Positions 43,665-53,569 of a DNA stretch of 64,000 bases are shown here, piece by piece. This DNA is from Clostridiales bacterium (GTDB taxonomy: Bacteria; Bacillota; Clostridia; Lachnospirales; Lachnospiraceae): assembly GCA_023663185.1 (NCBI GenBank), contig JAMPHY010000003.1, forward strand, positions 154,042-218,041, written 5' to 3'. Under the pieces are notes generated by a model. The model did not search any database and was not told the origin of the DNA. It saw nothing but the letters and a program-made list of their open reading frames with translations. The stretch's first letter is position 1. The number at the start of each line of letters is the position of its first letter. A program made the position numbers and the translations under genes.

Positions 43665-45668
43665 CTACTTATCCTGATTCAAATTCGCAACATCATAGGA
43701 TATCGTTATATCCCTATTTCCGTACAGCTTAAAGTAATTCTTAATAATCCTTTCTGTTACCACGCGGATATTTTCTTTGTCAGTGCCGACTAACACCACA
43801 AGGAACTGGAAGCTGCTGTATCTGGTGCCTACGTCTACGCCGCGCAGGGACTTCATAATCGCCTGTTCCATACACTGCATGGCAAGCTCCATCTTTTCTA
43901 ACTTGATATCGCTTCCGTCCGCAAAGAATAAGGTAAACAAAATAAGCTGCACTTCCTGATTGTTCCGCTGTGAAAAATGCTGCACGAAATCATAAATCCG
44001 CACAAACTCGTCATAATCCACCTGAAACGCGCCCGAATACGACTGTCTGTTTTCCACCATGTTTACCAGTCTGTCCAAATCCGCCTTAGACTGCTCTAAG
44101 GTCTTTGTCATGCTTGTTCCCTGATAGAATAGATAGTGTTCGTCGTCATTATTCTGCTTCACATGATACAAAGCCTTATCCGCCTTACGCACCAGCTCAG
44201 TAAAGTTGCCGCCGTCCGTGCCGAATAAACTGATACCGATAGAAAGGAACAGCCCGCTCATAATTTTATCTTCTTTTTTCCTTTGGCTAAACGCCGCTAG
44301 TATCTGCTCCGCCTTCGCAGAAGCTTCCTTCTGCCCGGAAATACCCTCGACATAATAAAGAAACTCATTGCCGTCCATTCTGCATATAATGTCGTTATTA
44401 CATACTTCCTTCAATACATCTGCGGTTATTTTAATTGCATAGTCGCCGGCAAGATGTCCATAAGTCTCATTTACATATTTAAAATTGTTCAAACCAATCA
44501 TCATTATGCAGCCGCTTCCGTTGCGCAAGCTCTCGGTAATCTCTTTTTCTCCCTGTTCCCTGCCTAAGAGTCCGGTAAGATAATCCATCTTATTATCAAT
44601 TCCGATTTCTTCCTTAGTAACGCCTTCATAGATTTTATCGCTGTCAAACAGTGGCAGCACCGCGTCTCTTTCCGATATGTTCTGCTGCAGCGTGCCTTTA
44701 TCGATAAGCTCCATAAATAAATCGACTAAATGAGGATCAAACTGCGTTCCTTTTCCCCGTACAAGCTCTTCCCTCACTTTTTGGTCCTGCAGACGCTTTC
44801 TGTACACACGGTTGCTCGTCATCGCGTCATAGGAATCCGCAATGCCGATAATTCTTGCAACAATCGGGATTTCTTCGCCCTTAAGCCCTTCGGGATAGCC
44901 CCTTCCGTCGTATCTTTCATGGTGATATTTTGCCCCGACGCTGACATTGGGAAACATTCTAATATCCTTCAATATCTCCGCGCCCATCAGCGTATGGCTT
45001 TTAATCATCTCAAACTCCACGTCCGTCAGTTTGAAAGGTTTATTAAGTACGGAGTCCGGTACGCCTATCTTACCGATATCGTGTAATAACGCCACGTAAT
45101 GAATATTATATATATCTTCCTCCGACCAGCCGAGACTCTTCGCCAGTTCTTCGGAATATGCCGCCACTCTGAACGAATGTCCTCTTGTATAATCGTCCTT
45201 AGCGTCAATCGTATTTGCTACCGTTGTAATCGCCTCAATAGTTACACGTTCTACTTCCCTAGTTTTTTCATCAAGGCGCTTCTGTAAATCCTGTCTGTAT
45301 CCTTCCAGCTCTATTGTACGGCGCACGCGGTTAAGCATAACCATAGGTTCAAAAGGCTTCGTAATAAAGTCATACGCGCCCAGCCTGAAGCATTCCGTCT
45401 CCGTTTCTGATTTCCTGTCTGCCGTCAGGAAAATAACGGGAATTTTCTTCCATCTGTCGTCTTCGCGGAGTTGTTTCATCACTTCAAAGCCACCGATTTC
45501 CGGCATAAAAATATCAAGCAGTATCAAATCCGGTATGTATTTCTCCAGATATTTAAAAGCCTGCTTCCCCGAATTAACGCCCACTACCTTATATTCTTTT
45601 TGCAAAAGGCTCTGCGCCATGACAAGATTAATTCTGTCATCGTCTACGATTAAGATTGTTTTCTTCAT
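43665..45668 (-). CDS. Response regulator with HD-GYP and two degenerate GGDEF-like domains
   Basis: 667-aa cytosolic protein. The REC domain (3-120) has the phosphoacceptor D52 and T82/K104. The HD-GYP phosphodiesterase domain (about 140-330) is intact, with LLHDIGKIG (HD at 196-197) and HHERYDGRGYP. A GGDEF domain (about 360-530) has DGNEF in place of GGDEF. The last 130 residues look like a second, more eroded GGDEF-like fold (RYSSFQFLVVL). It therefore probably hydrolyses rather than makes c-di-GMP. No histidine kinase is adjacent. Confidence 0.88.
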   Translation of the reverse strand: MKKTILIVDDDRINLVMAQSLLQKEYKVVGVNSGKQAFKYLEKYIPDLILLDIFMPEIGGFEVMKQLREDDRWKKIPVIFLTADRKSETETECFRLGAYDFITKPFEPMVMLNRVRRTIELEGYRQDLQKRLDEKTREVERVTIEAITTVANTIDAKDDYTRGHSFRVAAYSEELAKSLGWSEEDIYNIHYVALLHDIGKIGVPDSVLNKPFKLTDVEFEMIKSHTLMGAEILKDIRMFPNVSVGAKYHHERYDGRGYPEGLKGEEIPIVARIIGIADSYDAMTSNRVYRKRLQDQKVREELVRGKGTQFDPHLVDLFMELIDKGTLQQNISERDAVLPLFDSDKIYEGVTKEEIGIDNKMDYLTGLLGREQGEKEITESLRNGSGCIMMIGLNNFKYVNETYGHLAGDYAIKITADVLKEVCNNDIICRMDGNEFLYYVEGISGQKEASAKAEQILAAFSQRKKEDKIMSGLFLSIGISLFGTDGGNFTELVRKADKALYHVKQNNDDEHYLFYQGTSMTKTLEQSKADLDRLVNMVENRQSYSGAFQVDYDEFVRIYDFVQHFSQRNNQEVQLILFTLFFADGSDIKLEKMELAMQCMEQAIMKSLRGVDVGTRYSSFQFLVVLVGTDKENIRVVTERIIKNYFKLYGNRDITISYDVANLNQDK

Positions 45669-45717
45669 TTGAATACCCCATAATAATCTCTTTATACTAT
45701 TATACGGTTTATCGGAA

Positions 45718-45757
45718 TAAAAAGCAATCGAATATCTTACAATATCCGACTGCTTTT
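45718..45757 (-). terminator. sigE terminator
   Basis: AAAAGCAGTCGGATAT/ATATTCGATTGCTTTT stem (two G-U pairs on the minus strand) followed by TTA. Confidence 0.8.
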
Positions 45758-45775
45758 AACATATTTGCATAAAAC

Positions 45776-46516
45776 TTACGTTTCCCGCATTATTTCTTTT
45801 TTAAGCCTGCGCATAATTTTCTTTTCCAATCTGGAAATATAGGACTGCGATATGCCTAATAATTCCGCTACTTCTTTCTGAGTAAGCTCCTTACCGTCCG
45901 CGCTGCCTAAGCCAAACCGTAGTCTGATAATGGTCTGTTCCCGCTCGGACAACTTGGATATCGCCTTAATCAGAAGTTTTCTTTCCACTTCGTTCTCAAT
46001 ACCCTGATATATAACGTCTTCGTCCGTTCCAAGTATATCTGATAAAAGAAGCTCGTTTCCGTCCCAGTCCACATTGAGCGGTTCGTCAATAGACACTTCC
46101 ATTTTATGCTTGCTGTTTCTCCTTAAATACATGAGTATTTCATTCTCTATGCAGCGAGAGGCGTAAGTCGCCAGTTTGATATTTTTCTCCGGATTAAACG
46201 TATTTATAGATTTTATCAACCCGATAGTGCCTATGGATATTAAGTCTTCCACTCCCACTCCCGTGTTGTCAAACTTTTTGGCTATGTATACGACAAGGCG
46301 TAAGTTATGCTCAATTAAAAGGGCTTTTGCCTCGTCCTCATATTCTGTTCCCAAATCTCCTATAATTTCATTCTCTTTATCTACCTCAAGCGGCGGCGGT
46401 AAAACCTCTGCCCCTCCTATGTAATGAATGTCTCCCTGCTTATGAATAAGGAATCTGGTATCCTTACGCACCATTTTAAACTGCACCTTGCCGGGAATTG
46501 CCACTTTAAATACCAT
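45776..46516 (-). CDS. sigE: RNA polymerase sporulation sigma factor SigE (pro-sigma-E)
   Basis: 246-aa early mother-cell sigma factor, made as an inactive precursor. The N-terminal pro-region ends near [13 protein letters not shown], the conserved stretch at which SpoIIGA cleaves. Regions 2 ([36 protein letters not shown]) and 4 ([29 protein letters not shown]) are complete. AGGAGG overlaps the spoIIGA stop codon, giving tight coupling to the protease gene. A strong terminator follows. Confidence 0.96.
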   Translation of the reverse strand: MVFKVAIPGKVQFKMVRKDTRFLIHKQGDIHYIGGAEVLPPPLEVDKENEIIGDLGTEYEDEAKALLIEHNLRLVVYIAKKFDNTGVGVEDLISIGTIGLIKSINTFNPEKNIKLATYASRCIENEILMYLRRNSKHKMEVSIDEPLNVDWDGNELLLSDILGTDEDVIYQGIENEVERKLLIKAISKLSEREQTIIRLRFGLGSADGKELTQKEVAELLGISQSYISRLEKKIMRRLKKEIMRET

Positions 46517-46527
46517 TTCTTTTCCTC

Positions 46528-47334
46528 CTAGTTTTCCATTAGTTTCGGGTGCAATATCATCTGATATATACTATCTTTTGATATTTCCGTATTACAAATC
46601 GCAATAATCACCTGTCTGCACTTAATCTCCCTGTATGTATCCTCGATTATAAGCTCCGGAATCTCATAGGCGCTTAAAATCCCCGCCTTTTTACCTATAC
46701 TCCTATAAGGAATGGCGTGATACTTCTGCGGGAGAAAACAATCGCTAAGCAGCTTAGCCGCGCTCTTGCTTACTATGCACACCGGCGCGCTGCTTATCGG
46801 TTCTAACAAATGGTTGCCGGTATCAAGCAGCGCCGTCATATGAATATCGCCGTTCTTCGTGGGAATCCGTATTTCTTTAAGCGCCTGTGCCTTATCATCA
46901 TGCAGTTTGCTTATCAGAAACCGAATGAAACCATAGGCGAAAAATCCGAAAAAGGCAAAGCTCCTAATCCCGTATCTTAACCATTTAGACAATGCGAACT
47001 GTCTTGAAAGCCAAAGAATTGCACTTCCAAAAAACAGAGCGCACACCGCCATTACCATGCTGCTTCTTAAAATAAGTTTTAGCGAACGCAGTTTAAAAGC
47101 GGCGATAATCATTACCATACTGACAGGTATCACGCCAATAACCAGCCTTATTCTAAGGTTCGCGACCGGAAGTAAAATAATCATACATATCGCTCCGGCG
47201 CCCAATAAGGCGCTCAGGAAAATCCTTCCATGCGTGGCAGTACACTTCAGAACCTTTCCCGTTATTGATAACAGATACATATTCATCACAAGTTGAATGA
47301 AAAATACGCTGTCAATATATAATTTGTAATACAC
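46528..47334 (-). CDS. spoIIGA: Sporulation sigma-E processing peptidase SpoIIGA
   Basis: 268-aa membrane protease that activates pro-SigE at the septum. The N-terminal half has about five hydrophobic segments; the C-terminal half is a soluble aspartic-protease-like domain with the DTGN motif (D171). The GTG start has AGGAGG in place. Its stop lies 12 bp before sigE. The pair forms the conserved spoIIG operon, located directly behind ftsZ. Confidence 0.94.
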   Translation of the reverse strand: MYYKLYIDSVFFIQLVMNMYLLSITGKVLKCTATHGRIFLSALLGAGAICMIILLPVANLRIRLVIGVIPVSMVMIIAAFKLRSLKLILRSSMVMAVCALFFGSAILWLSRQFALSKWLRYGIRSFAFFGFFAYGFIRFLISKLHDDKAQALKEIRIPTKNGDIHMTALLDTGNHLLEPISSAPVCIVSKSAAKLLSDCFLPQKYHAIPYRSIGKKAGILSAYEIPELIIEDTYREIKCRQVIIAICNTEISKDSIYQMILHPKLMEN

Positions 47335-47433
47335 TGTCCACCTCCTGTTTTCTGCTTAATTATACGAAACCCGGCATGATTATTTTGTCAAATTCACAGA
47401 GCGTTTCCTTAATATTTTTTTACTCTTTACGAC

Positions 47434-47481
47434 AAAAAAATAAAGCCCTAAAACACCACCTTCGTGAATGTCTTAGGGCTT
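47434..47481 (-). terminator. ftsZ terminator
   Basis: AAGCCCTAA/TTAGGGCTT stem on the minus strand followed by TATTTTTTT. It separates the division cluster from spoIIGA. Confidence 0.88.
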
Positions 47482-47498
47482 AAATTATCCCGTATGTA

Positions 47499-48725
47499 TT
47501 ATTTACGCTGTAAAAATTTCGGAATCTCTAAAGATTTCTCTTCAACCGTGCTTCTTATATCTGCGGTTCTGTTGATACCCGGAAGCGGTTTTGCCGTATT
47601 GGGTGAACCTGCCGTCTGCGCGCCTGCCTCACCTGCTCCTGCCGGTCTGGTATTTAAGTTTGCCGCATTATAAGATCCATGTCCGGCTCCCGCTACTCCT
47701 TTACTCTGCAATGAGGTAGGAGTTATGTATGCTGATTTAAAGCTTAATCCGCCGATACCTTTCATCTGGTTTGCCTTAGCCTCGATACCGGTCGCAATAA
47801 TGGTAACATTACAGGTATCCGTCATGGTCTCGTCATACATAGCGCCGAAGATACAGTTGATATCGTCTCCGGTCAGTTCTTTAACATAATTTGCCGCCGC
47901 GTCTGCGTCCGAGAGGGAAATATCGCCGGATACATTGATAATTACGTCGGTCGCACCTGAAATAGTGGTCTCAAGCAGAGGACTCTCAACCGCCATCTTG
48001 ACAGCCTGATTCGCCTTATCGTCTCCCTTGCCGCTTCCGATACCGATATGCGCAACACCCTTGTCCTTCATAACGGTCTGTACGTCCGCAAAGTCAAGGT
48101 TAATTACTGCCGGAAGGTTAATCAAGTCTGTGATTCCCTGTACCGACTGCTGAAGCACTTCGTCAGCTTTCTTCAAAGCCTCCGGCATGGTTGTCCGCCT
48201 ATCGACAATCTCAAGCAGCTTGTCGTTTGGTATTACAATAAGCGTGTCCACGTTATCTTTTATCTTTTCGATTCCATTTAAAGCATTCGCCATGCGCACC
48301 TTAGCCTCAAATCTAAACGGTTTGGTAACGACGCCTACCGTCAGAATACCCATATCTTTAGCAAGCTTCGCCACTATTGGCGCAGCTCCCGTTCCGGTTC
48401 CGCCGCCCATTCCGCAGGTGACGAATACCATATCCGCGCCTTTAAGCGCCGCCGCAATCTCCTCCGAGCTCTCCTCCGCAGCCTTCTCGCCAATTTCCGG
48501 CTTAGCTCCGGCTCCCAGTCCCTTTGTGAGTTTCTCGCCTATTTGCAACAGTTTAGGCGCTTTACAAAGCTGCAAAGCCTGCTTATCGGTATTGATTCCT
48601 ATGAAATCAACTCCGTCAATACTCTCGTCAATCATTCTATTAACAGCATTATTACCTGCCCCACCGACACCTATTACAATTATCTTAGCGGCAGATTCAG
48701 CATCGTTCGTCTTAATCTCAAGCAA
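47499..48725 (-). CDS. ftsZ: Cell division protein FtsZ
   Basis: 408-aa tubulin-like GTPase forming the Z-ring. The tubulin signature [12 protein letters not shown] and the T7 loop (NLDFADV) are present. The C-terminal peptide EIPKFLQRK, which binds membrane tethers, follows a Gly/Ala-rich linker. The start is a TTG, supported by AAGGAGG 7 nt upstream and the family N-terminus. ftsA is not adjacent, unlike in many bacteria. Confidence 0.97.
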   Translation of the reverse strand: MLEIKTNDAESAAKIIVIGVGGAGNNAVNRMIDESIDGVDFIGINTDKQALQLCKAPKLLQIGEKLTKGLGAGAKPEIGEKAAEESSEEIAAALKGADMVFVTCGMGGGTGTGAAPIVAKLAKDMGILTVGVVTKPFRFEAKVRMANALNGIEKIKDNVDTLIVIPNDKLLEIVDRRTTMPEALKKADEVLQQSVQGITDLINLPAVINLDFADVQTVMKDKGVAHIGIGSGKGDDKANQAVKMAVESPLLETTISGATDVIINVSGDISLSDADAAANYVKELTGDDINCIFGAMYDETMTDTCNVTIIATGIEAKANQMKGIGGLSFKSAYITPTSLQSKGVAGAGHGSYNAANLNTRPAGAGEAGAQTAGSPNTAKPLPGINRTADIRSTVEEKSLEIPKFLQRK

Positions 48726-48848
48726 GGTAGTACCTCCTTTAATAACAAAAATAAACTCATATAGATTATCATATAATTATTTTTTCAATTTAGCAACCCC
48801 ATTTTTACGAATTTCTAACTTTTCTATTTTTTTCCAGACTAATCCAGA

Positions 48849-49661
48849 CTAATTTTGCTCAAAACTTATCATGGTAGTGTCCTCCGTATACTCTCTCATA
48901 TTGAGAGTTCCGCTCTTTCCCTCCAAATCCGGCAGCATATATTGAAGCTTCATGATTTTTTCGTCAATATCATTACTGTTTCCCATTGCGACCTTCACAT
49001 CGCCGAATATAAGCGTCACCTGATAGTCCGCCGAAAAGTATATCTTGTCCACTGTCATTGCATACTTATCAAGCAGCTGCGTAATATTTAAAATATCCTT
49101 AAAAACCTCCTGATTTTCAACCGGAAGCACTTCATGCAGTATCACATAGTCAAATGCCAAGCCTGTCACCTGCGGTATACCGGGCGTCGCAGTCTCTGAC
49201 GTCTCCACTACGATGCCGTCTTTATCAAAATAAATATATCTGCCCAGATATACCACGCAGCCCGCTACCGCTTTCTCATACACGGTTATCCTGACTGTAT
49301 CTTTTGCCTCTATATCCACGTCCATCGTCTCGACAAACGGAATGCTTTCCACGCTTTTGTCACGGTATTTAAGCGAAAGTAAAAGGGAATTATGGTCGTA
49401 TTTTCCATTCATAACCATATCGATAATTTCCGCGTCGGTATAGTGTGTGTTTCCGTCCACATAGACCGTGGTGATGGTATAATTATTCATAATGTAGATA
49501 TATCCTGAAATAAACGCTATCAAGAGCAAAGAGCAGATGGCAGAAAGAACAGCGATTCTTTTTGCCCTGCCAAAACGAACTTTCTGTTCCTTCCGCTCGG
49601 TTTTTTCCGTATCATTTTTGATAAGCCTCATATATGGAGGCTGTTTACCTGCTCTTTTCAT
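48849..49661 (-). CDS. ftsQ: Cell division protein FtsQ/DivIB
   Basis: About 270-aa bitopic division protein. Basic cytoplasmic tail, one membrane helix (about residues 40-60), POTRA domain (ITTVYVDGNTHYTDAEIIDMV) and FtsQ/DivIB beta domain. It stabilises FtsL and the divisome synthase. The ATG at 49661 follows GTGGAAAAATT. A TTG seven codons upstream that overlaps the murA stop is possible. Confidence 0.88.
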   Translation of the reverse strand: MKRAGKQPPYMRLIKNDTEKTERKEQKVRFGRAKRIAVLSAICSLLLIAFISGYIYIMNNYTITTVYVDGNTHYTDAEIIDMVMNGKYDHNSLLLSLKYRDKSVESIPFVETMDVDIEAKDTVRITVYEKAVAGCVVYLGRYIYFDKDGIVVETSETATPGIPQVTGLAFDYVILHEVLPVENQEVFKDILNITQLLDKYAMTVDKIYFSADYQVTLIFGDVKVAMGNSNDIDEKIMKLQYMLPDLEGKSGTLNMREYTEDTTMISFEQN

Positions 49662-49678
49662 AATTTTTCCACGTTTTG

Positions 49679-50932
49679 TCAATCAATCTTTTCACATCTG
49701 ACTCCAAGCTTAGACAGGTCATGGCAGATATCCTCATAGCCTCTCTCTATATACTGCATGTTTTTAACAACGCTCACTCCATAAGCTGCGCTGCCGGCAA
49801 GTACGAGCGCCGCGCCGCCTCTAAGTTCCTGCGCTATAAGTTCAGCTCCCCTTAGCTTCTCTTTTCCTTCTATAAAAAGCGTATTGCCCTTACATATAAT
49901 CTCGGCGCCCATCTTACGAAGTTCGGGCACGATACGGAACCTATTCTCAAATATGGTTTCTTCCAAAACCCCGCTTCCGTCTGCAAGCGTCATTGCCACA
50001 AGAAACGCCGACTGCAAATCAGTGGGAAACCCCGGATATGAATCCGTCTTAAGCATATGCGGCATATTTCTTCTTTTCATACAGACAATCCGCATACCGT
50101 CTTCGCTCTCTTCTATCTTAGCGCCCATATCGGAGGCTGTCGCAATAACGGCTTTCATCTGCGCACACGGAGCTTCCCTTAAAAAGATATCCCCGCCGCA
50201 GCAAAGACACGCCGCCAGATAAGTCCCCGCTACAATCCTGTCCGCCGGTACATGATAGGACGTCTCGTGCAGCTTATCAACTCCATGAATTATAATCTTA
50301 TTGCTTCCGGCTCCTTCAATCGAGGCTCCCGCCTTATTTAAGAAATCGCATAAGGCGTAAATCTCCGGCTCCCTCGCCGCATTCTCTATAACCGTATCGC
50401 CCTTAGCAAGTACAGCGGCAAGTACGATATTTTCCGTCGTTCCCACGCTGACAAACGGCATTACAATATGCGCTCCTATAAGACCGGTGGTTTCCGCTAA
50501 GAAGCCGTCCTCACGTTCTTCAATGACAACCCCCATCTTCCTAAGCGAGCGAAGATGTAAATCGATAGGTCTTTGTCCTATCACACAGCCGCCGGGGTAC
50601 TGCATATTGACACGCCCCGTCCTTGCAAGTAATGCGCCAAGCAGCATTATCGACGAGCGCATTACCCCCACCGAATCGGAAGGCATATCGCAGACACGCA
50701 AAGCGGAAGCGTCAATCTCAACACTATGTCCAACCCGCGTAATCTTGCAGCCTAAGCTCTCTAAGAGCCTCAACATATGCGTCACATCGCTTATCATGGG
50801 ACAGTCGTCTATCTTACAAATACCGTCTATCAATAGCGCTGCCGCAAGAAGTGGCAGCACAGCATTCTTCGAGCCCTGTATTTTCGTCTCACCCATTAAG
50901 TGATTTCCACCATATATCTGAATTGCATTCAT
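49679..50932 (-). CDS. murA: UDP-N-acetylglucosamine 1-carboxyvinyltransferase
   Basis: 417-aa enzyme of the first committed peptidoglycan step (enolpyruvyl transfer from PEP). The inside-out alpha/beta barrel motifs GSKNAVLPLLAA and GGCVIGQRPID are present; Cys116 is the residue alkylated by fosfomycin in sensitive enzymes. GAGG lies 8 nt before the ATG. A second murA paralogue, common in Firmicutes, is not in this window. Confidence 0.96.
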   Translation of the reverse strand: MNAIQIYGGNHLMGETKIQGSKNAVLPLLAAALLIDGICKIDDCPMISDVTHMLRLLESLGCKITRVGHSVEIDASALRVCDMPSDSVGVMRSSIMLLGALLARTGRVNMQYPGGCVIGQRPIDLHLRSLRKMGVVIEEREDGFLAETTGLIGAHIVMPFVSVGTTENIVLAAVLAKGDTVIENAAREPEIYALCDFLNKAGASIEGAGSNKIIIHGVDKLHETSYHVPADRIVAGTYLAACLCCGGDIFLREAPCAQMKAVIATASDMGAKIEESEDGMRIVCMKRRNMPHMLKTDSYPGFPTDLQSAFLVAMTLADGSGVLEETIFENRFRIVPELRKMGAEIICKGNTLFIEGKEKLRGAELIAQELRGGAALVLAGSAAYGVSVVKNMQYIERGYEDICHDLSKLGVRCEKID

Positions 50933-51007
50933 CGCAATACCTCAAAGCAGATAAAAAATATGACCTACTTTATCTATATGGGGAAATGAGAAAAAATTAT
51001 CTTGTAC

Positions 51008-52177
51008 TTATAAATCTTTTAGGCGGATTCCCTTAGCCACGCTTAATACAAGCCCTATCTCTATCAAAAGGAACACCACGGAAGTGCCGCCGTAACTGAT
51101 AAACGGCAGGGAAATACCCGTATTGGGAATCGTATTAGTTACAACCGCTATATTGAGAATTACCTGTATTGCTATATGTCCAAGCACGCCTACTACCAAA
51201 AGCGCGCCGAAAAGGTCGGGCGCATTATTGGCGATAACCATAAACCGCCATATCAGCATAATGAACATCAAAATAACCGCAACTGCGCCAAATAGTCCGA
51301 GTTCTTCACAGATAATGGAAAAAATCATATCATTCTGCGGCTCCGGAATAAATCCAAGCTTCTGCATACTTGCGCCAAGCCCTTTGCCTAAAATCCCGCC
51401 GGAGCCGATAGCATACAGTCCCTGTATGGTCTGGAAGCCCTTGCCGTTAGCAAACGCCTCAGGATCTAACCACGCTAAAATACGCTCGCCTCTAAATTCC
51501 AGACTTTCCGGATTGCTCTCCGCCATCTTCACGACGACAAATACTGCTAACGCCGCGCCTGCAAGCGTCAAAATCCCTAAAAAGATAAACCTCTTATAAT
51601 CGGGACAGGATACGAAAAGCATAAGCACCGCTATTCCCATAACGATAATTGCAGAACTAAGGTTAGACGTAATTCTCCACAACATAATCGCAATCGGCAC
51701 GGGAACAGCCAGCACCATGTAAAATCCTTTATTGTCACGAATCCGCTTACCCATCGAGCATATCATGCTCGCAAGGAATAAAATCATACAAAGCTTAGCC
51801 ACCTCTGCTGGTTGTAAGGAAATGCCGAAGATACGCAGCCATCTTTTCGCGCCGTTTGCCTCAACTCCGAAAGGAATAATAAGCAGTATCAGCACCACGG
51901 AAACTATGTAGCCCAAAACTGAAAAGCGTTCCCAGAAGTGATACGGAATATTGGATACAAAAAACATTACCGCCACTCCTAAGATAGTTGCGAAAAGCTG
52001 TTTCTTAAAGTACCACGCCGAATCGCCATAGTCGAGATTAGCTTTATATGAGCTGGTAGAGTACAGCATAACCAGACCAAATCCCAAAAGGAAAATGACA
52101 ATAAACAACATACTGTAATCCATATAACTTTCAGCGCTCGTTTTCCTGCGAGCTGCACTTCTGGTCTTTGCCTGCAT
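51008..52177 (-). CDS. ftsW: SEDS-family glycosyltransferase FtsW/SpoVE
   Basis: About 389-aa polytopic protein (some ten membrane segments) of the SEDS family, which polymerises lipid II together with a class B PBP. Conserved parts: NGAKRWLRIFGISLQPAE, ANGKGFQTIQGLYAIGSGG, PEPQNDMIFSIICEELG and the C-terminal PNTGISLPFISYGG. ATG 52177 has GGAGG at 6 nt. The ATG at 52189 is only 2 nt from its own AGGAG. In this spore former it could serve division or cortex synthesis; position in the cluster matches both FtsW and SpoVE. Confidence 0.93.
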   Translation of the reverse strand: MQAKTRSAARRKTSAESYMDYSMLFIVIFLLGFGLVMLYSTSSYKANLDYGDSAWYFKKQLFATILGVAVMFFVSNIPYHFWERFSVLGYIVSVVLILLIIPFGVEANGAKRWLRIFGISLQPAEVAKLCMILFLASMICSMGKRIRDNKGFYMVLAVPVPIAIMLWRITSNLSSAIIVMGIAVLMLFVSCPDYKRFIFLGILTLAGAALAVFVVVKMAESNPESLEFRGERILAWLDPEAFANGKGFQTIQGLYAIGSGGILGKGLGASMQKLGFIPEPQNDMIFSIICEELGLFGAVAVILMFIMLIWRFMVIANNAPDLFGALLVVGVLGHIAIQVILNIAVVTNTIPNTGISLPFISYGGTSVVFLLIEIGLVLSVAKGIRLKDL

Positions 52178-52203
52178 CTTTGCCTCCATATCTCCTGTGC
52201 TGC

Positions 52204-53565
52204 TTAACTTAACTCATTCACAAAATCCTTGAACATTCTGCCCCTCACTTCATAGTTGGGAAACATTCCCCAGCTTGCGCACGCCGGTGAAAGCAGTACC
52301 GCATCTCCCGGTTTTGCATTTTCCACACATATGTCAAAAGCTTCCTTAAAGTCGTTGGCAAGCACAATATTCTGTATTCCATGCTTCTTAGCGCATTCCG
52401 CAATCTTTTCCCTTGTCTGTCCTATCAATACGAAACATTTTACCTTGCCGTCAAACGCCTCTATCCATTCGTCGTACTCGCTCTGCTTATCGTAACCGCC
52501 GCCGATTAGCACGGTAGGCTTGCTCATAGCTCTAATTCCCTGAATAGCCGCGTCGGGATTAGTTCCCTTAGAATCATTGTAATAGTCCACGCCGCCTTTG
52601 GTGGCAACATATTCTATTCTATGCTCTACCGCCTTAAAATTCCTTACAACATCTAAAATCTTATCCATAGGCACTCTCATCGCTTCCGCTATGGCAATCG
52701 CCGCCATTACGTTTTCCACGTTGCAGACGCCTACGAGCTTCATTTCATGTATATTCATAAGTTTCTCAGGTACGCCGCCGTGTGCTTCATATATATCCTC
52801 GCCTTGAAGGTAGAGACCGTCCTTAAGAGCTTGTGATGATGAAAAATAAACCACTTTTGCGTTAGCAAGCTCTCCGAACCCCTTCGTATATTCATTATCA
52901 TAATTAAGTACGCATACGTCGTCTTTAGTCTGGTTTTTCGTAATGCTCATCTTTACCGCCGCATAATTTTCCATCGTGTGATGTCTGTTTAAATGGTCGG
53001 GCGTAATATTTAAAATCGCGGATACTGCCGGGTGGAACGACTCTATTGTTTCTAACTGAAAACTGCTGATTTCCGCTACGGTCACGGTATCGTCGTTTGA
53101 GTCAAACGCGGTTTTCGTATAGGGATTGCCTATATTGCCTACTACGCAGACGTCCGTATAATAGGACTTCATAATTTCACCGACTAAAGAGGTTGTAGTA
53201 GTCTTGCCGTTAGTGCCGGTAATCGCGATAACCTTGCCTTTCCCAAGCTCGTAAGCAAGCTCTATTTCCCCCCATATCTTCACGCCGCTTTTTTTAAATT
53301 CTTCTACCAGCTCTAAATCTATGGGAACGCCGGGGCTTAATACCACTAACTGCACAGACTCCTTTATTTCTTCTGGCAGTCTGCCGATAATCACTTCCTT
53401 ACTGCATGAGTCAGGCAGTTTTGCCATTACATCTTCTTTTATAAGCTTCTCATTGCCATCATACAAAATAGGAGAAGCACCTGCGCGGCAGAGTATCTCC
53501 ATTGCGCCTATTCCGCTGATTCCTGCTCCTATTACCAATACCCTTTTATTAGATAAATCAGTCAT
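52204..53565 (-). CDS. murD: UDP-N-acetylmuramoylalanine--D-glutamate ligase
   Basis: 453-aa cytosolic Mur ligase adding D-Glu. N-terminal Rossmann-like domain (VIGAGISGIGAMEIL), ATP loop ITGTNGKTTTTSLV, ISSFQLE, NITPDHLNRH, the YNDSKGTNPDA motif and GGYDKQ. GGGGG precedes the ATG. It starts 4 bp after mraY. murE and murF are absent from the cluster. Confidence 0.96.
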   Translation of the reverse strand: MTDLSNKRVLVIGAGISGIGAMEILCRAGASPILYDGNEKLIKEDVMAKLPDSCSKEVIIGRLPEEIKESVQLVVLSPGVPIDLELVEEFKKSGVKIWGEIELAYELGKGKVIAITGTNGKTTTTSLVGEIMKSYYTDVCVVGNIGNPYTKTAFDSNDDTVTVAEISSFQLETIESFHPAVSAILNITPDHLNRHHTMENYAAVKMSITKNQTKDDVCVLNYDNEYTKGFGELANAKVVYFSSSQALKDGLYLQGEDIYEAHGGVPEKLMNIHEMKLVGVCNVENVMAAIAIAEAMRVPMDKILDVVRNFKAVEHRIEYVATKGGVDYYNDSKGTNPDAAIQGIRAMSKPTVLIGGGYDKQSEYDEWIEAFDGKVKCFVLIGQTREKIAECAKKHGIQNIVLANDFKEAFDICVENAKPGDAVLLSPACASWGMFPNYEVRGRMFKDFVNELS

Positions 53566-53569
53566 GATT

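Noticed and set aside
48187-48852. Plus-strand open frame opposite ftsZ
   Set aside because: Ala/Ser/Pro-rich shadow of a strongly coding, conserved gene; no Shine-Dalgarno.
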